In this document: positions 47,213 to 58,055 of the stretch, in pieces
How the letters are laid out: the number at the start of each line of letters is the position of its first letter
Numbering within the stretch: the first letter of the stretch is position 1
Assembly: GCF_023283765.1 (NCBI RefSeq)
Contig: NZ_JAKILG010000010.1
Coordinates: forward strand, 1-64,000
Source: Shewanella profunda
GTDB lineage: Bacteria > Pseudomonadota > Gammaproteobacteria > Enterobacterales > Shewanellaceae
DNA: 64,000 nucleotides
Direction: 5' to 3'
The notes under the pieces: model-generated
The model's database searches: none
What the model was told of the DNA's origin: nothing
The model's input: the letters and a program-made list of their open reading frames with translations, nothing else
Position numbers and translations under genes: made by a program

Positions 47213-49654
47213 TCAGTCATTAACGCTCGAGTCACTTGAAGCATGGGCTTCTTGTGCGGCTTTTTTGGCTTTGGCCTTGGCGATCGTTGCTGCAATACGG
47301 GCTTTTTTCAGCTCATCGCTTGATAAAGACGCAGTTTCAATGGGCTCGGAAGTGGGCTTAGCCGATTGCACATCGGCTAAGGATCCAGTTGCCACACTAT
47401 CAACGGTTTCTTTCGCCGATGGCAATGCCAAACTGGATTGAGTTTGACTATCTTCAACCGATTCAAGTTCTGGCTCGACCTCGACCTTCGATGCAGTGTT
47501 AGGCTCAGCCGTTGTTAATACTGCCTGCGCGGCTTTTTTTGCCTTAGCACGGGCAACGGCTGCTGCAACTTTAGCCTTTTTAATCGCTTCAGCATCGTCA
47601 ATAGCAGCATCAGCATTAACTTCACCTAGTGTGTAGGAAGTCGATTCGGCTTCTGTGGTAGTGGTTTGGCTTAAAGAATCTTCAGTCTTTGTTTCAGCTT
47701 GCTGGGCTGCTTTTTTTGCCTTGGCGCGTGCTACTGCGGCAGCGACTTTGGCCTTTTTATCATCGGCAGCCGTTAACTCTGATGCGTTGTCAGCTGTGTC
47801 TGCAGTGTCTGTTGTCTCAAGTTGTGCCTTATCTGTCTGCTGAGCTGCTTTTTTCGCCTTAGCACGCGCAATCGCGGCGGCAACTTTGTCTTTCTGGGAC
47901 AATGGTTCATCTTGCGATATGGCACCTGTTGGTGAGCTTGGTGCGTCACTCACCTTGACTGTGACCACATTACTCGTATCTGAATCTTCGGCATTCGCTG
48001 CCGCGGCTTTCTTCGCCTTAGCGCGCGCAATCGCAGCAGCAACGGCCGCCTTACCTTGAGGAGCGTCTTTAAGTTCGGCAGTGGTAACAACATTTGCAGT
48101 GTTATCTGATGCTTGTACTGCAGCCTTTTTCGCGGCGATACGTGCCATCGCTTCGGCTACGGCATTTTTATCTGTGCCCGTCATGGTTGCCTGACGGCGT
48201 TCAGCCGCCTCTCTAGCTTTGGCTTCTCGGGCGAGTTTTTCTTCCTCGAGGCGGGCTAAACGTGCTTCAAAGCGCTGTTTCGCGCGTTCAGCCTGTTGCT
48301 TCTCATCGGCAGCTTGTTTTAAGGCCGACTTGGCAATGCGGTAGTATTCCACTAAGGGAATATCACTCGGACAAACATAACTACAGCAGCCACATTCAAT
48401 ACAATCTTTTAAGTTAAAAGTGGCGGCTTTATCGTATTCTTCAGCTTTTGCGTGCCAAAAGAGTTGCTGTGGTAGCAACAGTGCAGGACAGACATTGGCG
48501 CATTCGCCGCAGCGAATACAGGCCTTTTCGTCAGGAGTGGTATCAATTTCTTGGTTGCTAGGCACAAGCACACAGTTTGTGCCTTTTAAAATAGGCACGT
48601 GGATATTGGCTAGCGCATGACCCATCATGGGGCCACCAATAATTATTTTTTGCTCTGGATCAGGCTTAAACTCAGTTTCCGCTAGCACATGTGCAACGGG
48701 CGTACCTATCGGGATCCAATAGTTGCCGGGTTTGCCAACATTTTTACCCGTCACAGTGACAACGCGCTCAACCAGCGGTTTACCTTGAACAACGGCTTGA
48801 TAGATAGCAAAAGCAGTGCCGACGTTATGGACAACAATGCCGAGTTTGGCAGGAATAGCGCCAGAGGGTACTTCACGGCCAGTAATGATCTGAATAAGCT
48901 GTTTTTCACCGCCTGAAGGATATTTTGTTGGGATAACTGTGACTCGAACACTGCCTGCAGGTAGAGCACTTTGCGCTACGGCCACTTGCATGGCTTTGAT
49001 CGCCTCAGGCTTATTATCCTCGATGGCAATAACGATGCGTTTTGGTGTTAATAACCGATAAATAATCCCAATACCTGCCAGAATATTTTGGCTGTATTCA
49101 CGCATTAATCTGTCATCTGAGCTGATATAAGGCTCACATTCGACGCCGTTGATAATGACTAAATCAATTTCGCTCGCGGGATTGAGTTTGATATGGCTTG
49201 GAAAAGCCGCGCCGCCCATGCCAGCAACGCCAGAATGATGGATCTTATCGATGATTTGCTGATGACTTAGGCTATCTAGCTCATTGGGGACTAATTCACA
49301 CCAAGTGTCTTTGCCGTCGGCTTCAATCACACATGTGTTAACGGGAAGGGCTGAGGCATGGTTGCTGACCCTTGGTTCAATGGCAACGATAGTGCCCGAT
49401 GTCGGGGCGTGCACTGGCAAATGCCAAATGGAGTTGCCTTGGGTTAATGGTGTGCCCTTTAGCACTGTATCGCCAACCTTGACCGCAAGTGTGCAGTTTT
49501 CACCCACCTGAGGTACAGGGACTAAGTAGGTCTTCGCTAATGGCAGTTTTGCGATGGGAGTGCCATTTGAGAGAAATTTGACTTCTGGAGGGTGTATACC
49601 ACCGTGCGAGCGCCAAAGAGTTCCTTTATCTAATTGATCTAATAAAGTTAGCAC
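47213..49654 (-). CDS. rnfC: Rnf/Rsx complex subunit C with extended Ala/Lys repeat tail
   Basis: An 813-residue peripheral subunit. The N-terminal 440 residues hold the NADH/FMN-binding core ([33 protein letters not shown]) and two 4Fe-4S ferredoxin motifs ([13 protein letters not shown] and [13 protein letters not shown]). The remaining 370 residues are a charged coiled-coil region followed by six copies of a helical unit close to [17 protein letters not shown], separated by Ser/Thr/Asp/Glu-rich linkers. Such tails are known in proteobacterial RnfC but vary in copy number; their role is unclear. The start GTG overlaps the end of rnfB by 7 bases. Confidence 0.95.
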   Translation of the reverse strand: MLTLLDQLDKGTLWRSHGGIHPPEVKFLSNGTPIAKLPLAKTYLVPVPQVGENCTLAVKVGDTVLKGTPLTQGNSIWHLPVHAPTSGTIVAIEPRVSNHASALPVNTCVIEADGKDTWCELVPNELDSLSHQQIIDKIHHSGVAGMGGAAFPSHIKLNPASEIDLVIINGVECEPYISSDDRLMREYSQNILAGIGIIYRLLTPKRIVIAIEDNKPEAIKAMQVAVAQSALPAGSVRVTVIPTKYPSGGEKQLIQIITGREVPSGAIPAKLGIVVHNVGTAFAIYQAVVQGKPLVERVVTVTGKNVGKPGNYWIPIGTPVAHVLAETEFKPDPEQKIIIGGPMMGHALANIHVPILKGTNCVLVPSNQEIDTTPDEKACIRCGECANVCPALLLPQQLFWHAKAEEYDKAATFNLKDCIECGCCSYVCPSDIPLVEYYRIAKSALKQAADEKQQAERAKQRFEARLARLEEEKLAREAKAREAAERRQATMTGTDKNAVAEAMARIAAKKAAVQASDNTANVVTTAELKDAPQGKAAVAAAIARAKAKKAAAANAEDSDTSNVVTVKVSDAPSSPTGAISQDEPLSQKDKVAAAIARAKAKKAAQQTDKAQLETTDTADTADNASELTAADDKKAKVAAAVARAKAKKAAQQAETKTEDSLSQTTTTEAESTSYTLGEVNADAAIDDAEAIKKAKVAAAVARAKAKKAAQAVLTTAEPNTASKVEVEPELESVEDSQTQSSLALPSAKETVDSVATGSLADVQSAKPTSEPIETASLSSDELKKARIAATIAKAKAKKAAQEAHASSDSSVND

Positions 49655-50247
49655 CGCTTATCCTCTTCTAACATTGTCTCTTTGTCCCCAGTCTCTTGGA
49701 GCAGAGTCACTGGGATAGCATTTAAACGCCAGTTCCAATTTTTAAGGTTTTGGGTTACGGGGAGCATATCAATACAATCGACCGGGCAAGGTTCAACACA
49801 GAGATCACAACCTGTGCAATCTGTGGTGAGTACGGTATGCATCAGTTTACCTGCACCGATAATGGCATCCACGGGGCAGGCCTGAATGCACTTAGTGCAG
49901 CCAATACACTCATCCTCACGGATAAAGGCGACTTTTTTGACCTGCGATTGCGCCTCTGCATTGAGGGGTTCAGGCTCGACTCCCATCAGATCCGCAAGCT
50001 TCTCCATGGTTGCAGTGCCACCAGGCGGGCATTTATTGACTTTATCGCCATTGGCTATCGCTTGGGCATAGGGGCGACAACCAGGATAACCACATTGGCC
50101 ACATTGGGTTTGTGGCAGTATGGCTTCGAGCTCATCAACAATTGGGTTACCTTCAACCTTAAATTTAAGGGCGGCAAAACCGAGTAATACCCCAAAGACC
50201 AATGCCAGCAGGGTCAACAATATGACTGCAATTAAAATTGTGGACAT
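49648..50247 (-). CDS. rnfB: Rnf/Rsx complex ferredoxin subunit B
   Basis: A 199-residue membrane-anchored iron-sulphur protein. TM at about residues 5-27, a 4Fe-4S domain with [13 protein letters not shown] (about 48-60) plus a later Cys, and two ferredoxin-type clusters ([24 protein letters not shown]). It receives electrons from the RnfC/ferredoxin side. It starts one base after rnfA stops and overlaps rnfC. Confidence 0.96.
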   Translation of the reverse strand: MSTILIAVILLTLLALVFGVLLGFAALKFKVEGNPIVDELEAILPQTQCGQCGYPGCRPYAQAIANGDKVNKCPPGGTATMEKLADLMGVEPEPLNAEAQSQVKKVAFIREDECIGCTKCIQACPVDAIIGAGKLMHTVLTTDCTGCDLCVEPCPVDCIDMLPVTQNLKNWNWRLNAIPVTLLQETGDKETMLEEDKRC

Positions 50248-50248
50248 C

Positions 50249-50824
50249 TTACTTAACCAATCCTGTGAATCCCATAAAGGCGAGAGACATTAAACCTGCG
50301 GTGATCATGGCAATGGCGCCGCCTTTGAAAGGTAAAGGCACATCGGCGGCTAACCGTTCGCGCATGGCTGAGAATAGGATTAACACGAGTGAGAAACCCA
50401 CAGCTGCGCCAAAGCCATAGATAGCCGATTGAATAAAATCATGCTTCTCATTGACATTGAGCAGGGCGACTCCGAGTACGGCACAGTTAGTCGTGATCAG
50501 TGGCAGGTAAATCCCTAAGGCTCGGTGCAGGGCAGCACTAGTTTTTTGTACCACCATTTCAGTAAATTGCACCACAACAGCAATCACTAAAATAAAACTC
50601 ATGGTGCGTAAGTAACTCAGATCAAAGGGCAATAATAGGTATTGATTCACTAGGTAACTGAGAATGGAGGCTAAGGTCAACACAAAGGTGGTTGCCATAG
50701 ACATGCCAATAGCGGACTCCAATTTACTGGAGACCCCCATAAAAGGACATAAACCTAAGAATTTCACTAAAACGAAATTGTTGACCAGTACAGTGCTGAT
50801 CAACAACAGGAGATATTCAGTCAT
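50249..50824 (-). CDS. rnfA: Rnf/Rsx complex membrane subunit A
   Basis: A 191-residue membrane protein with six TM segments, paralogous to RnfE with inverted topology. The motif [19 protein letters not shown] near the N-terminus and [16 protein letters not shown] carry the paired Cys residues. It opens the rnfABCDGE-nth operon; 125 bases separate it from the csrD-like gene on the same strand. Confidence 0.96.
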   Translation of the reverse strand: MTEYLLLLISTVLVNNFVLVKFLGLCPFMGVSSKLESAIGMSMATTFVLTLASILSYLVNQYLLLPFDLSYLRTMSFILVIAVVVQFTEMVVQKTSAALHRALGIYLPLITTNCAVLGVALLNVNEKHDFIQSAIYGFGAAVGFSLVLILFSAMRERLAADVPLPFKGGAIAMITAGLMSLAFMGFTGLVK

Positions 50825-50949
50825 CTCAATACTTGTTTAAACGGATCTTGGCCGTATTATCGACTTTTCCGTTTGCATAAACAACATATAGAATGCAGGG
50901 TTAAGCATCTTTACTGTAAAGAATGCTGATGAATTCACCCATTGCTTAA

Positions 50950-52854
50950 CTAAATTTGATCTAGGTTCGTCATCGCTTGAGGCTGAGCAATGTAATAGCC
51001 TTGCAGACCATCGACTAAGAGTTTTTCTAGGGTCAGTTTTTCTTCTTGGCGCTCAACACTAGTTGCTATCACGCGAATACCTATTCGCCTCGCCACATCC
51101 ACCATCATACGCACGAAAAATTTGTTATTGCTGTCTTCATCGATATTTGAAGTGTAGCTACCATCGAGCTTAATGTAGTCTGGACGTACCTCGCTGAAAA
51201 ATTTAAAGGAGGTAAAGCTCATACCAAAGCGCTCAATTGAGACTCGAGAACCCACGCTATGCACCTCACGAACAAACTTGTGGCTAGCGCCTAAATTGGA
51301 TTGCATGCCTGATTCGTTGATCTCAAATATTAGCCGTGAAGCGATATACTTTTGCTTGCCTAAAATATCCTTTAGCCATCCGACAAAGAGTTCTTGATGG
51401 GCCGAAAAGGCGCTAATGTTTACCCCAAAATTACCATTTATTGTTGGATTTTCCTTAAGCATCTTTAATGTACTGATCACAACTAATTTATCTAACTCAA
51501 TGCTCATTCCATGGCGCTCAGCCATGGCAATGACTGTTGTTGTCGGCAGAAATTTACCTTCACTGTTATAAAAACGCGCTAAAAGCTCACGGTAAACCTC
51601 AACTTCTGTTCTGCATGGTTGAATCGGTTGTTGATAGAATTTAAGTGCTTTACGACTAATTAAGTCATGGATAGCGAGTTTCCAACGATCATCGCCAAAT
51701 TGCTCGTTGCCGTTGAGCTTTTCTTGAATGTGATAGCTATTAGGGCCCAATGTTTGTGCAATACTCACTGCCGTGTCGGCAAGAGTCAGTAAATGAACTG
51801 CATCTACCCCCTGTTGATAGGGAACTAAACCAATATGAGCCACTGATTCTGTTTTGGTCATTTGTTGATATTCATCGAGATATACTTTTAATTGGTCTAA
51901 AAACTTAGGCCCATCTTTAAGCACAGTATCTGGGATAAATATGGCAAAATCTGCGCTCGATACTCGGTAACATTGGGCGTCAGGGTATTTGGTGCATGCT
52001 TTGCGGATACAGTTGGCTACGCGAGCTAAATAGTCATCTCCCGCGGAACGCCCCTGTTGTTGGTTGATATTGGCAAGTTCGGTCGCTTTGACCATGACCA
52101 TCAATCCAAGCTGTGGGATATCACGATTACTGATGGCTTCTAACTTATTGGTGAAGCGTGGTCGACTACCAAAGCCTGTTATTGGATCCTGATAGGCGAC
52201 TTTATGCAGTTTCTCGTTCTCTTGGGTGAGTTTGTCGATCTGTACTTTAAGTTGATTACGGCAATCTTCTAACGCCAGTTTAATGGGATTTAATTCGCCA
52301 TTGAGCTTAGAGGCGGCGAGGGCGGAAAAGCTCATATCGGGAATATGCGAAATATAATCGGCGGCATATCGAATAGCCGCTTTGAGCTTTGCCATTAAAA
52401 ACGTAAAAATTAACAGCAAAATGATGAAGGTCACCAGGAGCATTAACCCTAGTTTTTCAGTATTTGAGATGGTTTGTTCTATTTGCTCGTTGGCGCTGAG
52501 TTTTACCTGTAAACGGCCTGTGGCTAATTTCTGAGTATGGGATAAATCGAGGGAGAACAATCCAGCCAGTGGGTGCGTATTCTGAGTGGTAAGCTTACCT
52601 TCGGTATGATTCAGTTCACCATCAGTATCATCAATATACTGAAAAAACTGAAATTGATACTTGGTTGATAAGGCGTTAAAGAGTTCTTTACCATTGCCTT
52701 GCCATTGGGAGTAAGCCGTTAAATCCGCTTTAAAACTATCGAGTTCTTGCTGTTGCTGGATTTGCAATTGGCTATTTTCACTTTGATAAACACCTGCCAA
52801 TAGCGCTAAAAAGATCAGTAATAAAAAGACTGGATATGATTTTGACATGGTCAT
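50950..52854 (-). CDS. csrD: CsrD-like protein with degenerate GGDEF and EAL domains
   Basis: A 634-residue membrane protein with TM segments at about 8-24 and 133-155 flanking a periplasmic region. HAMP-like and coiled-coil segments follow, then a GGDEF domain whose active loop is SSADF (CYRVSSADFAIFIP) and an EAL domain whose motif is YRELLAR with most catalytic residues lost (FEINES, SIERFGM, YIKLDGS). Both domains are therefore likely inactive. Length, layout and degeneration fit E. coli CsrD and Vibrio MshH, which target CsrB/C RNAs to RNase E without c-di-GMP turnover. The family could also act as a c-di-GMP receptor of LapD type; the first reading is favoured. Confidence 0.75.
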   Translation of the reverse strand: MTMSKSYPVFLLLIFLALLAGVYQSENSQLQIQQQQELDSFKADLTAYSQWQGNGKELFNALSTKYQFQFFQYIDDTDGELNHTEGKLTTQNTHPLAGLFSLDLSHTQKLATGRLQVKLSANEQIEQTISNTEKLGLMLLVTFIILLLIFTFLMAKLKAAIRYAADYISHIPDMSFSALAASKLNGELNPIKLALEDCRNQLKVQIDKLTQENEKLHKVAYQDPITGFGSRPRFTNKLEAISNRDIPQLGLMVMVKATELANINQQQGRSAGDDYLARVANCIRKACTKYPDAQCYRVSSADFAIFIPDTVLKDGPKFLDQLKVYLDEYQQMTKTESVAHIGLVPYQQGVDAVHLLTLADTAVSIAQTLGPNSYHIQEKLNGNEQFGDDRWKLAIHDLISRKALKFYQQPIQPCRTEVEVYRELLARFYNSEGKFLPTTTVIAMAERHGMSIELDKLVVISTLKMLKENPTINGNFGVNISAFSAHQELFVGWLKDILGKQKYIASRLIFEINESGMQSNLGASHKFVREVHSVGSRVSIERFGMSFTSFKFFSEVRPDYIKLDGSYTSNIDEDSNNKFFVRMMVDVARRIGIRVIATSVERQEEKLTLEKLLVDGLQGYYIAQPQAMTNLDQI

Positions 52855-53057
52855 AAAAATCCGCTCTCAATTCAGGCGAGTCTTGCAACAGTCTATTGGG
52901 TGAATTTTAGTCCAACACCACACTCTGTGTGAAGATACTCATGATTTTATTTAACAAACTGATCACAGTGTAACTGCATTTGGTTTAAAACAAAATTGAA
53001 TTGCTGGAAGTGGATAACTAAAGAGGGGATTGTTTTAAATGAATATGGGGATAAAAA

Positions 53058-53133
53058 TGGCTCCCCTGACTGGACTTGAACCAGTGACATACGGATTAAC
53101 AGTCCGCCGTTCTACCGACTGAACTACAGGGGA
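53058..53133 (-). tRNA. tRNA-Asn (GTT), copy 1 in window order
   Basis: 76 bases. Reading on the minus strand, acceptor TCCCCTG pairs with CAGGGGA before the G discriminator, with encoded CCA. The anticodon loop CTGTTAA gives GTT (Asn), and the T-loop GTTCAAGTC is standard. It is the most downstream of five tandem identical copies. Confidence 0.97.
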
Positions 53134-53173
53134 GTAGAGGATGCGATATACTATCGACTTATTATGATTAAAA

Positions 53174-53249
53174 TTGGCTCCCCTGACTGGACTTGAACCA
53201 GTGACATACGGATTAACAGTCCGCCGTTCTACCGACTGAACTACAGGGG
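53174..53249 (-). tRNA. tRNA-Asn (GTT), copy 2
   Basis: Sequence identical to the other copies, with anticodon GTT and encoded CCA. Confidence 0.97.
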
Positions 53250-53282
53250 AATCATTTTAATGCAATAGCTAAGCAGTGTAAT

Positions 53283-53358
53283 TGGCTCCCCTGACTGGAC
53301 TTGAACCAGTGACATACGGATTAACAGTCCGCCGTTCTACCGACTGAACTACAGGGGA
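53283..53358 (-). tRNA. tRNA-Asn (GTT), copy 3
   Basis: Identical to the other copies. The spacers on both sides of this gene are nearly the same (about 32 bases, ATCATTTTAAT...AGCTAAGCAGTGTAAT, two differences), pointing to recent tandem duplication of a tRNA-plus-spacer unit. Confidence 0.97.
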
Positions 53359-53390
53359 ATCATTTTAATACAACAGCTAAGCAGTGTAAT

Positions 53391-53466
53391 TGGCTCCCCT
53401 GACTGGACTTGAACCAGTGACATACGGATTAACAGTCCGCCGTTCTACCGACTGAACTACAGGGGA
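53391..53466 (-). tRNA. tRNA-Asn (GTT), copy 4
   Basis: Identical to the other copies, with anticodon GTT and encoded CCA. Confidence 0.97.
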
Positions 53467-53523
53467 ATCGTTTATAATTACTTTTACTGCTTGTTCTTAC
53501 TTATTTTTATGACGTGCTTAAAT

Positions 53524-53599
53524 TGGCTCCCCTGACTGGACTTGAACCAGTGACATACGGATTAACAGTCCGCCGTTCTACCGACTGAACTACAGGGGA
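53524..53599 (-). tRNA. tRNA-Asn (GTT), copy 5
   Basis: Identical to the others. As the most upstream copy on the minus strand it is next to the array promoter, which must lie above 53600. Confidence 0.97.
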
Positions 53600-54484
53600 A
53601 TCATTTCGCTCGATCATATTGACTCGTTGAGAACGGAGCGCATAGTAAAACGCCCAGTTGGATGAGTCAACTCGAGTTACTAAAAAAAGTGTAATTATGC
53701 TGTTAAGTGCTCATCTAATGTGCATCGTGGTGTAGAAATCGACATTTTCCTAAAGAAATAACTTATCTTTTCGGAAGATAGCGCTTCGAAATGATGAAAT
53801 TTAATGAAAAAATAGCGGCGATGACTCGCGATGGAATTGATAGCAATAAGCTTCAGTTGGGCAGGCATAGTGTCATAGCCAAGCATGCTGCTCAATAGCA
53901 GTTTGGGGTGCGTTAATACATAGAAACTCGACATCGTTTCAGATTGTGAAATTGAGAAAGTGGCAACATTTATCAAATGTAATTTTATTACCAAATGTTG
54001 CTTTGCTGTTATTGAACAATGCAACAGGGCTCAATCCCGCATGAACTCTAGGTTATTTCGACTTATCAACAAATTCTGTGGATAACCCTGTGGGTGGTAT
54101 GAAAAAACAAGCGGCAAAGCCTTGTGCTATGGGCGATAGGCTTAAATTGCACTATTTTGGCTATTAAAAAATAAAATCAATAAAATCAATAAAATACTAA
54201 AAGCAACTGTGATTTTCATCCACTCTCAACGTCGTTGCATTTTTGTAATATAGTGAAACACCTGTCTTGTGTATTAAATTGGCATTTCTACTGAGTTTTA
54301 GCGCATTTTATAGACATATTTAGCCCTAAATTGCTGTGGTTAAAAAGTTTCATATTTTGTCCATCAAGTTGTCATCTTAGCAAGTTAGCCATGGCATTTG
54401 GGTCGAAGGTGATCTTGGATAAGTGCTGGAGCTTAGTCCGCGACTTGATTAGAATGGTTCGACTAACCAAAAGGATATGTACGC
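53600..54484. other. Intergenic region between the tRNA-Asn array and uvrB
   Basis: About 885 bases, AT-rich, with no gene I can support. A 109-codon minus-strand frame (53695-54024) has no recognisable family and poor start signals. The stretch must contain the promoters of the tRNA-Asn array and of uvrB. No good LexA (CTG-N10-CAG) box was found in front of uvrB. A tandem AATCAATAAA-type repeat occurs near 54175-54195. Confidence 0.5.
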
Positions 54485-56491
54485 GTGTCAGAATCTGTTT
54501 TTCAGCTTGAATCGCAATTCGCCCCAGCGGGCGATCAGCCCACGGCCATAGCAAAGCTGGTTGATGGTTTAGAGTCGGGGCTTGCTTGCCAAACATTGCT
54601 TGGGGTAACGGGATCAGGTAAGACTTTTACGATTGCGAATGTGATTGCTAAGCTCGGGCGGCCAACGATTATCATGGCGCCCAATAAAACCCTCGCAGCG
54701 CAGCTTTATGGAGAGATGAAAGAGTTCTTTCCCCATAATGCGGTCGAGTATTTTGTCTCTTACTACGATTATTATCAGCCTGAAGCCTATGTACCTGCAT
54801 CAAATACCTTTATTGAGAAAGACGCCTCAGTCAATGCCCACATAGAACAGATGCGTTTATCCGCCACTAAGGCGCTGTTAGAGCGCAAAGATGTGGTGTT
54901 AATTGCCTCTGTATCGGCAATTTATGGCCTGGGCGATCCCGACTCCTATTTGAAAATGTTGCTGCATCTACGCCAAGGCGATGTGATGGGGCAACGTGAT
55001 ATATTAATTCGCCTCAGTGAATTGCAATATAAGCGCAATGATATTGAACTACAGCGTGGTACTTATCGCGTTCGTGGTGAAGTGATCGATATTTTCCCCG
55101 CTGATTCTGAGCGTAATGCCATCCGAGTTGAGTTGTTTGACGATGAGATTGAGCGTTTAAGTGAGTTTGACTCATTAACTGGTCATATCATTAAACGTAT
55201 CGCCCGCACCACGGTTTACCCTAAAACGCACTATGTCACGCCGCGGGAAAAAATCATCGCCGCCACTGAGTTTATTAAAGAAGAACTGCGCGAGCGTAAG
55301 CAGTATCTGCTCGATAACAATAAGTTGATTGAAGCCCAGCGTATCCATGAGCGGGTACAATACGATGTGGAAATGATGGTTGAGTTGGGTTATTGCTCCG
55401 GGATTGAAAACTACTCGCGGTATTTGTCTGGCCGCGCGCCGGGGGAAGGGCCACCAACCTTACTCGACTATTTGCCCGCCGATGGTTTGCTCATTATTGA
55501 TGAGTCCCATGTGACTGTGCCGCAAATTGGCGCTATGTATAAAGGCGATCGTTCCCGTAAAACCACCTTAGTGGAATATGGCTTTAGATTGCCATCGGCA
55601 TTAGATAATCGGCCGCTCAAATTTGAAGAGTTTGAGCAGTTAATGCCGCAAACTATTTATGTGTCGGCGACGCCTAGCCTCTATGAGCTGGAAAAGAGTG
55701 AAGGAGAGATAGCTGAACAAGTTGTCCGGCCCACAGGATTGCTCGATCCCGAGCTGGAAGTACGCCCTGTGGCGACACAGGTCGATGATTTATTATCTGA
55801 AATCGCCAAACGTGTCGCGGTCAATGAGCGGGTATTAGTCACCACATTGACCAAGCGGATGTCGGAGGATTTAACCGAATACCTTGATGAGCATGGGGTT
55901 AAGGTGCGTTATTTGCACTCGGATATCGATACGGTTGAGCGGGTCGAAATCATCCGCGATTTGCGCTTAGGCAAGTTTGATGTCTTGGTTGGTATCAACC
56001 TATTGCGTGAAGGTTTAGATATGCCAGAAGTCTCCCTGGTCTGCATTTTAGATGCTGATAAAGAGGGCTTCTTGCGATCGGAACGTTCGCTTATCCAAAC
56101 CATCGGTCGCGCAGCGCGTAACGTCAATGGTAAAGTGATCCTCTACGGCGATCGCATCACCAATTCGATGGCAAAAGCGATAGGTGAAACAGATAGACGT
56201 CGTGAGCGGCAGCGTGCCCATAACTTGAAGCACGGCATAGTGCCAAAGGGGGTGGTAAAACGCATTACCGACGTGATGGATGTGGATGATGGCCGCGAAA
56301 GCAAAGCGGTTTATGGCAAAGTGGCGGAATCTAAGTCCCATTACCACCATGCGGACGCCGCAGAGCTCAGTCATCAAATTGATCAGCTTGAGAAGAAAAT
56401 GCATGAACATGCGCGCAACTTAGAGTTTGAACAAGCGGCGGCAATGCGTGATGAAGTGAAGCATCTACGGGATTTGTTGATCAAGGCGTAG
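54485..56491 (+). CDS. uvrB: Excinuclease ABC subunit B
   Basis: A 668-residue nucleotide-excision-repair helicase-like protein that verifies damage and loads UvrC. Motifs: Walker [10 protein letters not shown] (about 40-48), the beta-hairpin with [13 protein letters not shown] (about 93-105), [17 protein letters not shown], the helicase C-terminal motifs ([25 protein letters not shown]), and the C-terminal UVR domain that binds UvrC ([21 protein letters not shown]). The start is GTG 54485 with AAGGA nine bases upstream. It is alone and ends at a strong terminator. Confidence 0.98.
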   Translation: MSESVFQLESQFAPAGDQPTAIAKLVDGLESGLACQTLLGVTGSGKTFTIANVIAKLGRPTIIMAPNKTLAAQLYGEMKEFFPHNAVEYFVSYYDYYQPEAYVPASNTFIEKDASVNAHIEQMRLSATKALLERKDVVLIASVSAIYGLGDPDSYLKMLLHLRQGDVMGQRDILIRLSELQYKRNDIELQRGTYRVRGEVIDIFPADSERNAIRVELFDDEIERLSEFDSLTGHIIKRIARTTVYPKTHYVTPREKIIAATEFIKEELRERKQYLLDNNKLIEAQRIHERVQYDVEMMVELGYCSGIENYSRYLSGRAPGEGPPTLLDYLPADGLLIIDESHVTVPQIGAMYKGDRSRKTTLVEYGFRLPSALDNRPLKFEEFEQLMPQTIYVSATPSLYELEKSEGEIAEQVVRPTGLLDPELEVRPVATQVDDLLSEIAKRVAVNERVLVTTLTKRMSEDLTEYLDEHGVKVRYLHSDIDTVERVEIIRDLRLGKFDVLVGINLLREGLDMPEVSLVCILDADKEGFLRSERSLIQTIGRAARNVNGKVILYGDRITNSMAKAIGETDRRRERQRAHNLKHGIVPKGVVKRITDVMDVDDGRESKAVYGKVAESKSHYHHADAAELSHQIDQLEKKMHEHARNLEFEQAAAMRDEVKHLRDLLIKA

Positions 56492-56512
56492 ATTTATTGT
56501 TGAGCTAAATAT

Positions 56513-56550
56513 AAAAAGCCGTCCAACATTCAATGTGGTGACGGCTTTTT
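56513..56550 (+). terminator. Terminator after uvrB
   Basis: AAAAAGCCGTC / GACGGCTTTTT, an 11-bp perfect outer stem with a further internal ACATT/AATGT pairing in the loop, followed by T's. It may also end the converging queC-rhombosortase unit. Confidence 0.88.
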
Positions 56551-56567
56551 AATGTCTGCAGATTGGT

Positions 56568-57164
56568 TTAAACGGTGACTTTGGAGTCACCCAATTTAAG
56601 CTTGATGAACATTGCTAAAGCGCAAATCAGCCCGCAGATTAAGCCGACCAAATGCGCTTCGGTTGCTACGCGCGCACCTATCATGGCGGTGACATCACTG
56701 CTGGCACCATAAAGCTGTTCGTGGCCGACTTTAATCATAACCCCAACGAGCAGCAGATACCCAGAGCGCATCTTACGGGTTATATCCTGCAGCGCGCCAT
56801 AGGCGAATAAGCCGTGCAACATGCCGCTTAAACCGACATAACCGAGTAATTGTGGATAGCCCAAATATAAGCCTATGCCTTCGAGTAAACATAACACGAG
56901 AAATAGCGCACTCAAGCCTTTGAGATGGTAGTGGAAATGGTGCAAAAACAGCACCACCCACAGCCCTGCTAAATTCATCAACAGATGCCAATGGTTGGTG
57001 TGCAGTAAATTACCGCTGACCAAACGCCACCATTCACCCTCTGCAATTGCGCTACGGCGATAGGCGAGCAGGTTGTCGATAGCAGGATTTGCCAAGCCAG
57101 CGACATACAAACCTGCACACATCAGACTCACAATCAGCGCGACCCAATAGGGGCTACGTGTCAT
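56568..57164 (-). CDS. rrtA: Rhombosortase (rhomboid-family intramembrane serine protease)
   Basis: A 198-residue membrane protein with about six TM segments. The rhomboid active site is visible: the Ser in [15 protein letters not shown] (about residue 113) and the His in the last TM ([12 protein letters not shown], about 171), plus the [15 protein letters not shown] segment typical of the first TMs. Its short length and the GLSGxLHG form fit the rhombosortase subfamily, which processes proteins bearing C-terminal GlyGly-CTERM tails before they leave through type II secretion. It overlaps queC by 4 bases (ATGA). Confidence 0.82.
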   Translation of the reverse strand: MTRSPYWVALIVSLMCAGLYVAGLANPAIDNLLAYRRSAIAEGEWWRLVSGNLLHTNHWHLLMNLAGLWVVLFLHHFHYHLKGLSALFLVLCLLEGIGLYLGYPQLLGYVGLSGMLHGLFAYGALQDITRKMRSGYLLLVGVMIKVGHEQLYGASSDVTAMIGARVATEAHLVGLICGLICALAMFIKLKLGDSKVTV

Positions 57165-57883
57165 GCTTTAGGCTCGCTGGCATCGAGTGAGGCCATTACT
57201 GCGGCCTTATCCTGTAGATAATCCTCTAATCCCCGTTTGCGAAGATGACAGGCTGGGCAATCACCACAACCATCGCCGATCACGCCGTTATAGCAGGTGA
57301 GGGTGTGGTGGCGAACCAGATCGAGTTGCTGATATTTATCCGCCAGTGCCCAGGTTTGTGCCTTATTGAGCCACATTAACGGCGTGACAATATTAAGCTG
57401 TTTATCCATACCTTGGACTAAGGCCGACTCCATGGCTTTGACAAAGTCGTTGCGACAATCTGGGTAGCCTGAAAAATCCGTTTCACAAACCCCTGTGATA
57501 ATCGCCTGTGCGCCTAATTGATAGGCATAAATTCCTGCAAGCGTCAGAAACAGAATATTACGGCCGGGCACGAAGGTATTGGGCAGGCCATTTTCCATCA
57601 ACTCGTGTGAAACGGGTATCGCATCACGGGTGAGTGCTGAAATCGCTAGCTCATTCAATAAGGTCACATCCATGACTTTATGGCTGGTGATCTTCAAGCG
57701 TTTTGCTAAGGATTTGGCGACTTCAATTTCTTCGCGGTGACGTTGACCGTAGTCAAAGGTGATCCCATGTACTTCATCGTACTGGGTTAGGGCTTGAATA
57801 AGACAGGTTGTCGAGTCCTGTCCGCCACTGAATACGACTACTGCTTTGGATGCTACCGTTTTTGACTCTAAGCTCGTTGACAT
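57161..57883 (-). CDS. queC: 7-cyano-7-deazaguanine synthase
   Basis: About 240 residues. QueC converts 7-carboxy-7-deazaguanine to preQ0 using ATP and ammonia in queuosine synthesis. The PP-loop [14 protein letters not shown] is near residue 17, and the zinc-binding Cys set [16 protein letters not shown] sits near 205. The start is ATG 57883 (MSTSLESKT), or GTG 57895 four codons upstream; neither has a strong ribosome site. It is divergent from queE, which provides its substrate, and overlaps the rhombosortase gene. Confidence 0.95.
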   Translation of the reverse strand: MSTSLESKTVASKAVVVFSGGQDSTTCLIQALTQYDEVHGITFDYGQRHREEIEVAKSLAKRLKITSHKVMDVTLLNELAISALTRDAIPVSHELMENGLPNTFVPGRNILFLTLAGIYAYQLGAQAIITGVCETDFSGYPDCRNDFVKAMESALVQGMDKQLNIVTPLMWLNKAQTWALADKYQQLDLVRHHTLTCYNGVIGDGCGDCPACHLRKRGLEDYLQDKAAVMASLDASEPKA

Positions 57884-58055
57884 AAAGGATTTCACTTAAC
57901 CGTAGAACAGGTATAAATAGGGCGTTAGTGTAACTCAGGCTATAGGGCTTGCAAACTCTTGCTCGTTGTTTGCTATAGGCTGTTATCGACGCAAAAACTT
58001 GCAGCCCAAGCTAAAATCCACTATAAATGCCGCCCCAGAAAAGTGGAACGCCAGC

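Noticed and set aside
53695..54024. 109-codon frame on the minus strand between tRNA-Asn and uvrB
   Set aside because: No recognisable family, weak start signals, and the region must carry promoters in both directions. It could be a real small gene but cannot be supported by reading alone.
54190..54240. Possible LexA box (CTGTGATTTTCATCCAC) before uvrB
   Set aside because: The second half does not match CAG at the required spacing (CTG-N10-CCA), and the site lies 250 bases from the start codon.
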